A stretch of 14,798 nucleotides of DNA from Alphaproteobacteria bacterium (GCA_021639925.1 JAJXEL010000040.1:1-14798); one strand, 5' to 3'. Positions 7,175 through 14,720 are shown, numbered from the stretch's first letter. The notes: generated by a model not told the origin, from the sequence alone. Made by a program: numbers and translations.

Positions 7175-7930
7175 TTATTTTTTTCCGCGAGTTAAAAAAT
7201 GTTCTATCGTTTCGTTCGGCGGATTTTTCAACAGTTCGTTCGGATCGCCGTGCGCGATGACCGTTTTTGTCCGCGCGTCCAGATAAATCGAATTCGTGCC
7301 GATCGCAAAAATGGACGGCAGTTCGTGCGTTACCATAACGATCGTCGTATGCAGATTTTCTTTGATCTGCAAAATCAAATCGTCCAGATTTTTAGAACTG
7401 ATCGGATCAAGCCCCGCGGACGGTTCGTCAAAAAACACGATCTGCGGGTCCAGCGCCAAAGCCCGGGCCAGACCGGCGCGCTTTTTCATGCCGCCGCTGA
7501 TTTCCGCGGGATAGTAATCCTGAAAACCGCCCAACCCGACCAAATCAAGTTTCAGCGCGACAATATCCCGGATTTCCGCGGGCGTTAAATCCGTATACTG
7601 TTCCAAAGGCAGGGCAATATTTTCCGCCAAAGTCATAGATGACCACAGCGCGCCGCTTTGATACAGGATACCGGCTTTGCGCATGGACATGTCGCGGTCG
7701 TTTTTCTGGGCGCCGTTTCCCCAAAACGGTTTTCCGGCAAAAACTTCCGTGCCTTTTACCGGACGCTTCAACCCCGTCAACACCGTCAAAAGCGTGCTTT
7801 TACCGCAGCCGCTGCCGCCCATAATGATAAACACGTCTTCCGTATTCACCGTAAAGCTGACGTCATGCATAATGACGTTTTCACCGTAAGCGACTGTCAA
7901 ATCTTTTATTTCCAGAAACGGCTCTGTCAT
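7175..7930 (-). CDS. mlaF: MlaF-like ATPase of the MCE phospholipid ABC transporter
   Basis: This 251-residue cytoplasmic ATPase powers the MlaE permease. The nucleotide-binding set is complete: Walker A GGSGCGKS (38-45), a Q-loop region near YQSGALWS (90-97), signature ISGGMKKRAGLARAL (144-158), Walker B IVFFDEPSAGLDP (164-176, with Asp168 and Glu169) and the switch His202 in VTHEL. ISGGM followed by basic residues, and SGALWSSMT, are typical of the MlaF/Ttg2A subgroup. The frame is open to 7990, but that extension lies inside mlaE. Two adjacent ATG codons follow the mlaE stop (TGATGATG). The second, at 7930, has the better spacing from CGGAG (seven bases) and gives MTEPFLEIKDL, the expected start of an ABC ATPase. 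The one at 7933 would add one Met. Confidence 0.95.
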   Translation of the reverse strand: MTEPFLEIKDLTVAYGENVIMHDVSFTVNTEDVFIIMGGSGCGKSTLLTVLTGLKRPVKGTEVFAGKPFWGNGAQKNDRDMSMRKAGILYQSGALWSSMTLAENIALPLEQYTDLTPAEIRDIVALKLDLVGLGGFQDYYPAEISGGMKKRAGLARALALDPQIVFFDEPSAGLDPISSKNLDDLILQIKENLHTTIVMVTHELPSIFAIGTNSIYLDARTKTVIAHGDPNELLKNPPNETIEHFLTRGKK

Positions 7931-7932
7931 CA

Positions 7933-9060
7933 TCACACTCCGAACACGCTGAAAATAAAGGTTAAAATCGCCGTCGCGACCGTCATCCATACAATCGAGT
8001 TCACAACCGCCGACGTTGTCGCATATCCGACGGCCGAAGCGTTACGCCCGCAATTAATTCCCTGATAACACCCGCATAAAGCGATAATCACGCCGTAAAC
8101 GGAACCGTGCACAATTCCGATAATGACATTTTTCATCGACAACGCTTTTAACGTCATGCGGAAATAATCTTCCGGCGACAAATCCAGCATGAAAATACCG
8201 ACGAACGCTCCACCCATAATCCCCATTAAATCGGCATAGACCGTTAAAAGCGGCATCATCAAAGACAAAGCCAGGACACGCGGCAGAACCAGGAAATCAA
8301 ACGGAGAAATCCCCATTGTTTTCAACGCGTCGACTTCTTCGTTTACCTGCATGGACCCCAACGTCGCCGCATACGACGCCCCCGTCCGTCCGGCCATGAT
8401 CACGCCGCCCATAATCGCGCCCATCACGCGCGTAACGGCGATTGCGACCAGACTGGACACATAGATTTGCGCGCCGAACATTTTCAGCTGGATCGATCCG
8501 ACAAAAGCCAAAATCAAACCGACCAGAAAACAGATCAAAGAAACAATCGGGAACGCTTTGGCGCCGGCGTCCTGAATTTCGGACAGAATATCCACTTTGC
8601 GCACGACGGCGCGTTTCAGCAACAAGCGGATAACAGAAGCGTAAGTCTGACGCGCGAACAAATAAGCCGCCTGTGTCGCCGCCCAGGAACGCAGCGAAAC
8701 GTTTCCCAAAAACACCAGGAACGATTCTTTTTGACCGGCCTGTTTAACCTGCGTATGTTCGGGCACGGCAAAAGCCAAAGCCAGCAGAGCATCAATTCCT
8801 TCGGGAAAATCCGCCAGCGTATACGTTACTTTATTTTTTTCGCACAAAGAAAGAACATGAACCAAAAAAGCCACCAGCTGGCTGTCCCAGCGGGTAATTT
8901 CCCTGCCGTTTAAAGTCACATGCTTAAATTCGGGATCGGCAAATTTCCCCAGGACGTCGGCTCTGTTGTCAAGATGCGCCTCCAGCAGCCATTCCCCGGA
9001 TAAAACAAGCTCCGCAGAATTACTTTGTTCGTCTTTTTTGAATACGACAGCAGCAGACAT
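7933..9060 (-). CDS. mlaE: MlaE-like permease with an N-terminal STAS-like domain
   Basis: This is the inner-membrane permease of the MCE transporter, 375 residues from this start. Residues about 10-105 are soluble and STAS-like (LSGEW, then a helix-rich stretch), which would stand in for the separate MlaB protein of E. coli. The membrane part (about 125-375) has several hydrophobic helices and the MlaE hallmark MAGRTGASYAATLGSMQVNEEVDAL, followed by MGISPFDFLVLPR. The C-terminal ATTSAVVNS stretch is also typical of the family. Two starts are possible: ATG at 9060 (AAGGA 12 bases upstream) and ATG at 9087, which adds nine residues (GGA only three bases upstream). I prefer 9060 because the STAS strands then begin at the usual distance from the N-terminus, but the evidence is weak. 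The stop shares a base with the mlaF ATG region. Confidence 0.92.
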   Translation of the reverse strand: MSAAVVFKKDEQSNSAELVLSGEWLLEAHLDNRADVLGKFADPEFKHVTLNGREITRWDSQLVAFLVHVLSLCEKNKVTYTLADFPEGIDALLALAFAVPEHTQVKQAGQKESFLVFLGNVSLRSWAATQAAYLFARQTYASVIRLLLKRAVVRKVDILSEIQDAGAKAFPIVSLICFLVGLILAFVGSIQLKMFGAQIYVSSLVAIAVTRVMGAIMGGVIMAGRTGASYAATLGSMQVNEEVDALKTMGISPFDFLVLPRVLALSLMMPLLTVYADLMGIMGGAFVGIFMLDLSPEDYFRMTLKALSMKNVIIGIVHGSVYGVIIALCGCYQGINCGRNASAVGYATTSAVVNSIVWMTVATAILTFIFSVFGV

Positions 9061-9094
9061 AAATACTTTAATTCCTTTTAAATCCATTCGTCCG

Positions 9095-10003
9095 TTAATT
9101 GGCCAGCGCTTGAAAATCCAGCGGCGTCAATTCATATTGCGCAATCAGATGTTTAATAATATCAGGATATTTAAACGGCTTGTAGGGAAAATTTATCAGC
9201 AAATGGGCTATAGAATATCCCCTCATCGGATTATTTGAACGGCGGTATTTTGCGCGGGCGATTCTGTAATTTTCAAAATATCCGTTCGTATTCAGATAAT
9301 GAATCTGGCTGATGACGGCATCGTACAAAGAATTAAAAACCTTAATTCTGTATTGCGGGCCTTCTTTTTGGACTTCGTCGGGCACGGCGCCGTTGCCGTT
9401 CCAGTCGCGCTGATGAAAAACGGCGTTGTATTCTCTGGCGTAACGGCTGGTTCCGAAACCGGAATCCTGCGCTGCCATTGTCAAAAGCAGCGTCGGCGTT
9501 ACGCCGTCAACGCGCGGGATCAGGGCGTTAAACAGCGTATCCAAATCGTCGGACGGTTTAACATCATACCGTTTAATCCATTCGCGCAATTCTTCCATAG
9601 ACTGCGCCGACAAATCGCCGGTATCGTCAAATTCGCGTTTCAAACGCATCAGGCGTTCGCGTTCGGCCGCCAGCGTTTCGTTGGCTTTTAAAATAACCGG
9701 CAGCATCATTTCATAAAACAAAGCCGGACGGACTTCATCATACTTTTCCCGGTTGAAGTCTTCGGGCACAGAACGGACAAACAACCTCGGCACAGGTTTG
9801 TTTTCTTTCAGATGATGAACCATGTCGTAATCATACGCCTGAAACACCCGCTGCAGCTGTTCCGTTTTAACGGGCGGGATAAAAACCCCTTCGGCCGTTG
9901 TTTCTACGGCGGGCATTTGATCGTTCCCAAACCGGATTGCGAATACCGCGATTACGACGGCCGATAAAGCCGCGCAAAGAAAATAAAGAAACTTTTTATT
10001 CAT
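9095..10003 (-). CDS. Bax-like protein with a glucosaminidase-type domain, catalytic Glu replaced by Asp
   Basis: This 302-residue protein has an N-terminal signal anchor or signal peptide (hydrophobic residues about 5-24) and a C-terminal domain (about 160-290) resembling E. coli Bax and the FlgJ-type glucosaminidases (GH73), which cut peptidoglycan between GlcNAc and MurNAc. The recognisable part is TPTLLLTMAAQDSGFGTSRYAREYNAVF (169-196), written here only to locate it, then a RIKVFNSLYDAVISQIHYLNTN stretch near 219-240. In this family the motif normally reads A-x-x-E-S-G-W-G with Glu as the catalytic acid; here Asp180 occupies that place (codon GAT at 9466-9464). Residues 40-150 are helical and not recognised. 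It overlaps the preceding DUF2333 gene by eight bases and ends seven bases before the longer mlaE start. It may be a weakened or non-catalytic peptidoglycan-binding protein. Confidence 0.8.
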   Translation of the reverse strand: MNKKFLYFLCAALSAVVIAVFAIRFGNDQMPAVETTAEGVFIPPVKTEQLQRVFQAYDYDMVHHLKENKPVPRLFVRSVPEDFNREKYDEVRPALFYEMMLPVILKANETLAAERERLMRLKREFDDTGDLSAQSMEELREWIKRYDVKPSDDLDTLFNALIPRVDGVTPTLLLTMAAQDSGFGTSRYAREYNAVFHQRDWNGNGAVPDEVQKEGPQYRIKVFNSLYDAVISQIHYLNTNGYFENYRIARAKYRRSNNPMRGYSIAHLLINFPYKPFKYPDIIKHLIAQYELTPLDFQALAN

Positions 10004-11087
10004 TTTCCGCCTGCCGGACTGTTTGCGCCATATCTGTCAAATCTATCGCCGCCTGCGCCAAATAGAATCCCAACCCCAGCAAGTGATTAGGGAAAAACTG
10101 TGTTTCCGCAGCGCCGTTGATAACGATCATCGGCTGCAGCTGCACGGCTTTTTTCAAAGACGACAAAGCTTTTTCCCACTTGTTTTTCAAAGCTTCGTTT
10201 GCGAACAAGTCCTTAAAATCCGTTTCCATATCGCGCAGCGTCAGGAAATAAACATAAGACTGCCCTTTAACGTTATAAAAAACATCGTCGGCCTGCGTAT
10301 CCAGAACCTTTTTTTCGCCTCCGGCGACTTGACGGCCGATTTTTCTGACACATTCTTTCAGGTTTTGCGCCAAAGCGCCGGCTATTGTTTTAAAAGCGTC
10401 CGGCGACGTATTAAAAATCTGCCGGCCTTCCCGCGCCTGCGTTTCGTATTCCAAAATCAAATGCCTGGCCGTTCTGTATTTTTTCACCGAAGAAACAGCC
10501 GGTTTCCAAGCATCGACATGCCATACCGACACCGGATAAGCCAGCCGTTCCGCCGCTTCTTTTAATAATTCCGCCTGCGGGTTTACGTCGGCGAAAACCG
10601 CCGCGACTTTTTGCGCGCCGTCAATAATTCCCGTTTGAAACGCGGGCATATTGTCTAAAACGGCCGCGGGGAAAAAGAACGGCAGATTCGGCGTAAAAGC
10701 ATGTTTGTCAATTTCGCGCCCGATCAATTCGGCCAGCGTGTCCAGCGATTGTATCCGGCCGTCCCGGTCTGCGGCCGCGAAACGGGGATTAAGGTCAATC
10801 CGGTGGTACAAAAGAGCGCCCGCCGGGTAATACAAAACGATAAAAGCAAAAACACCCCCCAGCAGCCAATGCCACCATTTTAAAACGAAAGAAACAATTT
10901 TTTCTTTTGCCGGCGGCGTAAAATCAGCGCCGGATTTCAAGAACAACTTTACTTTTTCCCACAAGATTGCAAAAGCCGCCGTCATATTTTTAAAAAAAGA
11001 CGGGGTTTGTTTTTGTTTTGCCCGATCAGCTGTTTTTTGAAAAAAATCCTTTGCGGACTGTATGGTTTTATCCAGCTTTTCTTTCAT
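9996..11087 (-). CDS. DUF2333 family inner-membrane protein
   Basis: This 363-residue protein has a basic, helical cytoplasmic N-terminus (1-70), one membrane helix (about 72-92) and a long periplasmic part. The stretch HAFTPNLPFFFP, then LDNMPAFQTGI (near 129-154), matches what I recall of DUF2333, a proteobacterial family without known function. The later YETQAREGRQIFNTSPDAF and ALAQNLKECVRKIG region (about 212-250) is also consistent with it. It is the first gene of the minus-strand operon; its stop lies within the start of the Bax-like gene (eight-base overlap), which suggests co-translation. The ATG at 11087 is preceded by GAGGCGGGAAA, a moderate ribosome site. A sigma-70-like promoter sits about 35 bases upstream (11123-11151). 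An envelope function is likely from topology and neighbours; no enzymatic motif is visible. Confidence 0.85.
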   Translation of the reverse strand: MKEKLDKTIQSAKDFFQKTADRAKQKQTPSFFKNMTAAFAILWEKVKLFLKSGADFTPPAKEKIVSFVLKWWHWLLGGVFAFIVLYYPAGALLYHRIDLNPRFAAADRDGRIQSLDTLAELIGREIDKHAFTPNLPFFFPAAVLDNMPAFQTGIIDGAQKVAAVFADVNPQAELLKEAAERLAYPVSVWHVDAWKPAVSSVKKYRTARHLILEYETQAREGRQIFNTSPDAFKTIAGALAQNLKECVRKIGRQVAGGEKKVLDTQADDVFYNVKGQSYVYFLTLRDMETDFKDLFANEALKNKWEKALSSLKKAVQLQPMIVINGAAETQFFPNHLLGLGFYLAQAAIDLTDMAQTVRQAENE

Positions 11088-11122
11088 TTTCCCGCCTCGT
11101 TCAGCAATAAGAATGTCTTCTT

Positions 11123-11151
11123 ATCATACGCGACGGCGGGTAAAATGCCAC
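11123..11151 (-). promoter_or_regulatory. Possible sigma-70-type promoter of the seven-gene envelope operon
   Basis: On the minus strand GTGGCA (11151-11146, four of six matches to TTGACA) lies 17 bases from TATGAT (11128-11123, five of six matches to TATAAT). The -10 box is 35 bases from the DUF2333 start codon. This is the only reasonable pair I see ahead of the operon, and it runs divergent to the dnaK promoter. Confidence 0.4.
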
Positions 11152-11197
11152 TGAATTTATCTAAGAAAAATTTTTTTTGCAAAAAAACGCCTCAGCG

Positions 11198-11230
11198 CTT
11201 GCGAAAAGAAAACAGGTTTCTTATATAAAG
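11198..11230 (+). promoter_or_regulatory. Sigma-32 (RpoH) type heat-shock promoter of dnaK
   Basis: CTTG (11198-11201) is followed after exactly 18 bases by CTTATATAAAG (11220-11230). This fits the alphaproteobacterial heat-shock pattern CTTG-N17/18-CYTATNTNNG at all fixed positions except the last, where G comes one base late. The dnaK ATG is 52 bases downstream. An A/T tract at 11165-11187 lies just upstream and could act as an UP element. No CIRCE-type inverted repeat is visible, so control by RpoH rather than HrcA is expected. Confidence 0.8.
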
Positions 11231-11282
11231 CTGCGATAGTTGCCGAACTCGGTTAAATTTACAAGGAAAAGAGGTTTTTTTT

Positions 11283-13199
11283 ATGGGAAAAGTAATCGGT
11301 ATTGACTTAGGAACAACAAATTCCTGTTTTGCTATTATGGACGGCAAAGACGCCCGCGTCATTGAAAATGCGGAAGGCGCGCGCACAACGCCGTCAATGG
11401 TCGCTTTTACGCAAGGGGGGGAAAGACTGGTCGGACAGGCGGCAAAACGTCAGGCCGTCACAAATCCGGAAGGCACCTTTTTCGCGATCAAACGTTTAAT
11501 CGGCCGCCGCTTTACGGACAAGCAGGTTGAAAAAGCCAAAACGCTGGTGCCGTATCATATCATTGCCGGCGAAAACGGCGACGCCTGGGTCGAAGCGCAT
11601 GATAAAAAATACGCGCCCAGCCAGGTATCCGCTTTTATTTTGCAAAAGTTAAAAGAAGACGCCGAAGCCTATCTGGGCGAACCGGTCACGCAGGCCGTTA
11701 TTACGGTTCCCGCTTATTTTGACGATTCTCAGCGCCAGGCGACCAAAGACGCCGGCAAAATCGCCGGACTGGAAGTTCTGCGCATTATCAACGAACCGAC
11801 GGCGGCGGCTTTGGCTTACGGGCTGGATAAAAAAGCCAGCGGCACGATCGTTGTTTACGACCTGGGCGGCGGCACGTTCGACGTTTCCATTCTGGAAATC
11901 GGCGACGGCGTTTTCGAAGTCAAGGCCACCAACGGCGACACGTTCCTGGGCGGCGAAGATTTCGACGCGCGCATTATCAACTATCTGGCCGACGAATTCC
12001 AAAAAGAACAAGGCATTGACCTGCGTCAGGACAAACTGGCTTTGCAGCGTTTGAAAGAAGGCGCGGAAAAAGCCAAAATCGAATTGTCTTCGGCCCAGCA
12101 GACGGAAATCAACCTGCCGTTTATTACGGCGGACGCTTCCGGTCCGAAACACTTAAACATCAAACTGACGCGCGCCAAAATGGAATCTTTGGTGGAAGAC
12201 CTGCTGGAACGCACGAAAATCCCGTGTGAAAAAGCGCTGAAAGACGCCGGATTAAAAGCTTCCGACATCAACGAAGTCATCTTGGTCGGCGGCATGACCC
12301 GCATGCCCAAAGTCCAGGAAATCGTCAAAGACTTTTTCGGCCGCGAACCGCACAAAGGCGTAAACCCGGACGAAGTCGTCGCTTTGGGCGCGGCGATTCA
12401 GGGCGGTGTTTTAAAGGGCGACGTCAAAGACGTTCTGCTGCTGGACGTTACGCCGCTGTCTTTGGGCATTGAAACGCTGGGCGGCGTGTTTACGCGCTTA
12501 ATCGACCGCAACACAACGATTCCGACACGCAAATCGCAGGTATTCTCGACGGCGGAAGACGGACAAACGGCCGTGACGATCCGCGTATTCCAGGGCGAAC
12601 GCGAAATGACGGCGGATAATAAGCTGCTGGCGCAGTTTGACCTGGTCGGCATACCGGCCGCCCCGCGCGGCATGCCGCAGATCGAAGTCACCTTTGACAT
12701 TGACGCCAACGGCATTGTCAACGTATCCGCGAAAGACAAGGCGACCGGCAAAGAACAGACCGTGCGCGTTCAGTCTTCCGGCGGGTTAAGCGAAGCCGAC
12801 ATTGACAAAATGGTCAAAGACGCCGAAGCGCACGCTTCCGAAGACAAAAAGAAAAAAGAAGCCGTTGAAGCCAAAAACAAAGCGGAAAGCCTGATTCATG
12901 CGACGGAAAAGAACTTAAAAGACTTGGGGGACAAAGTTTCCGCAGCGGACAAAGAAAAAGTCGAAGCCGACATCAAAGCCCTGCAGGACGTTTTGGAATC
13001 CGGCGACGTCGCGACGATCAACGCGAAATCCGAAGCTTTGATGCAGTCTTCGATGAAAATCGGCGAAGCTTTGTACAAAGCGCAGCAGGAAACGGCCTCC
13101 GCCGGCGCTCAGCCCGGTGCGGACGCTTCCGCCACCGCGGAATCCAAACCTGACGAAGGCGTTGTTGATGCCGATTTTGAAGAAGTCAAAAAAGACTAA
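11283..13199 (+). CDS. dnaK: Molecular chaperone DnaK (Hsp70)
   Basis: This 638-residue protein is the ATP-dependent cytoplasmic Hsp70 that binds exposed hydrophobic segments of client proteins with DnaJ and GrpE. The nucleotide-binding domain starts GIDLGTTNS (6-14), with DLGGGTFDVS (193-202), GGEDFD (223-228) and VGGMTRMP (335-342). The linker DVLLLDVTPLSLG lies at about 383-395, followed by the substrate domain, a helical lid rich in Lys/Glu and Ala, and a disordered tail ending in ADFEEVKKD, close to the conserved DnaK end. Length is normal for the family (E. coli 638). The ATG is preceded by GGAAAAGAGG, with a T8 run between ribosome site and start. Transcription is probably from the sigma-32-type promoter at 11198-11230. 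A hairpin terminator follows 17 bases after the stop. Confidence 0.99.
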   Translation: MGKVIGIDLGTTNSCFAIMDGKDARVIENAEGARTTPSMVAFTQGGERLVGQAAKRQAVTNPEGTFFAIKRLIGRRFTDKQVEKAKTLVPYHIIAGENGDAWVEAHDKKYAPSQVSAFILQKLKEDAEAYLGEPVTQAVITVPAYFDDSQRQATKDAGKIAGLEVLRIINEPTAAALAYGLDKKASGTIVVYDLGGGTFDVSILEIGDGVFEVKATNGDTFLGGEDFDARIINYLADEFQKEQGIDLRQDKLALQRLKEGAEKAKIELSSAQQTEINLPFITADASGPKHLNIKLTRAKMESLVEDLLERTKIPCEKALKDAGLKASDINEVILVGGMTRMPKVQEIVKDFFGREPHKGVNPDEVVALGAAIQGGVLKGDVKDVLLLDVTPLSLGIETLGGVFTRLIDRNTTIPTRKSQVFSTAEDGQTAVTIRVFQGEREMTADNKLLAQFDLVGIPAAPRGMPQIEVTFDIDANGIVNVSAKDKATGKEQTVRVQSSGGLSEADIDKMVKDAEAHASEDKKKKEAVEAKNKAESLIHATEKNLKDLGDKVSAADKEKVEADIKALQDVLESGDVATINAKSEALMQSSMKIGEALYKAQQETASAGAQPGADASATAESKPDEGVVDADFEEVKKD

Positions 13200-13216
13200 T
13201 GCTTGCTAATTAATAG

Positions 13217-13253
13217 CCGTTCGGAGTACAAATAAGTCCTCCGAACGGTTTTT
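13217..13253 (+). terminator. Intrinsic terminator or attenuator between dnaK and dnaJ
   Basis: CCGTTCGGAG (13217-13226) and CTCCGAACGG (13239-13248) form a perfect ten-base-pair stem around a 12-base loop, followed by TTTTT (13249-13253). It begins 17 bases after the dnaK stop and ends 28 bases before dnaJ. Since no separate dnaJ promoter is evident, it probably works as a partial terminator or 3'-end stabiliser that lowers dnaJ relative to dnaK. Confidence 0.82.
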
Positions 13254-13281
13254 CCGTACCTGACATAAGGTTGATAACGAT

Positions 13282-14430
13282 ATGGCTAAACAAGATTACT
13301 ATGAACTTTTGGGGATCAGTAAAGACGCTTCCGACGTGGAAATCAAAAAAGCTTACCGGTCTATGGCAATGAAATACCACCCGGACCGCAACCCCGGCGA
13401 CAAAGAAGCGGAAATAAAATTCAAAGAAGTGACGGAAGCTTATGAAATCTTGAAAGACGGCCAGAAACGCGCCGCATACGACCGTTACGGCCATGCGGCT
13501 TTTGCTCAGGGGGCCGGCGCCGGGTTCGGCGGCGGCGGGTTCGGCGGATTTAACTTTGATTTCAGCGGCGCTGGCTTCGGCAGCATTTTTGAAGACATCT
13601 TCAGCGAATTTATGGGCGGCGCGGCCGGGCGTTCCCGTGCGTCCCAACACGCCGGGCGGCGCGGGGCGGATATCCGTTATGACCTGGAAGTCACTTTGGA
13701 AGAAGCTTACACGGGCTTAAAAAAAGAAATCGAGATTCAAACCGCCGTCCGCTGCGACGAATGTGACGGAACGGGCGCGGCGGCAGGATCAAAGGCCGAA
13801 ACGTGCGATATGTGCCACGGCACGGGCCGCGTGCGCCGGCAGTCCGGTTTCTTTATCGAAGAAAGAATGTGCCCGGCTTGTCAGGGAACGGGACAAGTGA
13901 TCAAAAACCCCTGCAAAAAATGCAAAGGAACAGGAAAAGTTTCTCAAAAGAAAATCCTGGAAGTCAACATTCCGGCCGGGATTGATTCCGAAAACAGAAT
14001 GCGCCTGTCCGGCCAGGGCGAAGCCGGTTTAAACGGCGGCCCCAACGGAGATTTGTATATTTTCGTTCATGTCAAACCGCACCCGATTTTCAAACGCGAC
14101 GGGGCGGATCTGCATTGCGAAATTCCGCTGTCAATGACGACGGCGGCGCTGGGGGGAAACATTGAAATTCCCTGTATTGACGGATCGACGGAAAAGGTCA
14201 CGATCAGCGCGGGAACGCAAACCGGCGAAGAAGTCCGGCTGCGCAAAAAAGGCATGTCGATTTTACAAAACAAAAACGTCGGGGATTTGTTTGTGCGGTT
14301 CAAAGTGGAAACGCCGACCAAACTGACGGCCAGACAAAAAGAACTGCTGCAGCAGTTTGAAGCCGAAAGCAAAGGAAACAGCCCCGAATCGGCAGGATTT
14401 TTTGAAAAGTTGAAAGATTTGCTGAAATAA
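13282..14430 (+). CDS. dnaJ: Co-chaperone DnaJ (Hsp40, type I)
   Basis: This 382-residue protein delivers clients to DnaK and stimulates its ATPase. The J domain (1-70) has YHPDRNPG with the essential HPD at 33-35. A Gly/Phe-rich linker follows (about 77-125). The zinc region has all four CxxCxGxG repeats: C158/C161, C175/C178, C197/C200 and C211/C214. The two C-terminal beta domains (about 222-365) contain the usual VNIPAGID and LYIFVHVKPHPIFKRDGADL patterns. Length and domain order are those of a normal type I DnaJ. The ATG has a weak AAGG 11 bases upstream. Transcription presumably reads through from dnaK past the hairpin at 13217-13253. It ends five bases from a convergent small gene; its likely terminator lies inside that gene. 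Confidence 0.99.
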   Translation: MAKQDYYELLGISKDASDVEIKKAYRSMAMKYHPDRNPGDKEAEIKFKEVTEAYEILKDGQKRAAYDRYGHAAFAQGAGAGFGGGGFGGFNFDFSGAGFGSIFEDIFSEFMGGAAGRSRASQHAGRRGADIRYDLEVTLEEAYTGLKKEIEIQTAVRCDECDGTGAAAGSKAETCDMCHGTGRVRRQSGFFIEERMCPACQGTGQVIKNPCKKCKGTGKVSQKKILEVNIPAGIDSENRMRLSGQGEAGLNGGPNGDLYIFVHVKPHPIFKRDGADLHCEIPLSMTTAALGGNIEIPCIDGSTEKVTISAGTQTGEEVRLRKKGMSILQNKNVGDLFVRFKVETPTKLTARQKELLQQFEAESKGNSPESAGFFEKLKDLLK

Positions 14431-14435
14431 AGCGC

Positions 14436-14720
14436 TTAAAACAACCGGTCGAGCCAAAATTCCAAATGTAAGAAAAAGAACAGCGCATAGTAAAACAGCG
14501 CTGTTTTTTTCATGTTTTTACGGTACAGGCAATATCCCGCCGCGCCGGAACCGGCGGCGATTGCCGCGCAGAATAACATCAGACAGATAAAAGCGATTGA
14601 AAAAGACGTTATTTCTTCCTGCCATACCGAATAAAGAGCAAAAGATGAAAAAAAAACTGCAGAGACAAAAAGATACAGAAAAAACGCATATTTCAGAAAA
14701 AACCGAATATTTTTCTTCAT
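14436..14720 (-). CDS. Small three-helix membrane protein of unknown function
   Basis: I do not recognise this 94-residue protein. It is very hydrophobic, with about three membrane helices (residues about 11-31, 38-64 and 73-90), a basic N-terminus and a basic loop (RKNMKK, 67-72) between helices two and three. That pattern fits an inner-membrane protein with the N-terminus in the cytoplasm. The gene looks real: a strong AGGAGGA site stands four to five bases before the ATG, and the ATG overlaps the stop of the upstream reading frame as ATGA (14717-14720), as in coupled operon genes. It converges on dnaJ, five bases apart. The probable dnaJ terminator hairpin is embedded in its 3' part. Confidence 0.75.
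   Translation of the reverse strand: MKKNIRFFLKYAFFLYLFVSAVFFSSFALYSVWQEEITSFSIAFICLMLFCAAIAAGSGAAGYCLYRKNMKKTALFYYALFFFLHLEFWLDRLF
14479..14510 (+). terminator. Probable dnaJ terminator inside the convergent gene
   Basis: AACAGCGC (14479-14486) pairs with GCGCTGTT (14498-14505) around an 11-base loop and runs into a T tract that reaches 14510. It lies 49 bases after the dnaJ stop and within the last third of the opposing membrane protein gene. The core AACAGCGCTGTT (14494-14505) is also a palindrome in itself, so an alternative fold exists. Confidence 0.65.

Noticed and set aside
7931..7990. Possible 20-residue N-terminal extension of MlaF
   Set aside because: It overlaps the conserved C-terminus of MlaE, and ABC ATPases of this family start close to the EIKDL strand, as given by the ATG at 7930.
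11649..12152. 167-residue open frame antisense to dnaK
   Set aside because: Long antisense frames are common under conserved GC-skewed codons; it has no ribosome site or family features, and dnaK is certain on the other strand.
13202..13230. CTTG just after dnaK as a -35 box of a separate dnaJ heat-shock promoter
   Set aside because: No CYTATNT-like element occurs at 17-18 bases; that position falls in the terminator stem.
13500..13660. G/C-rich repetitive stretch considered as a DNA repeat
   Set aside because: It is the coding sequence of the Gly/Phe-rich linker of DnaJ.
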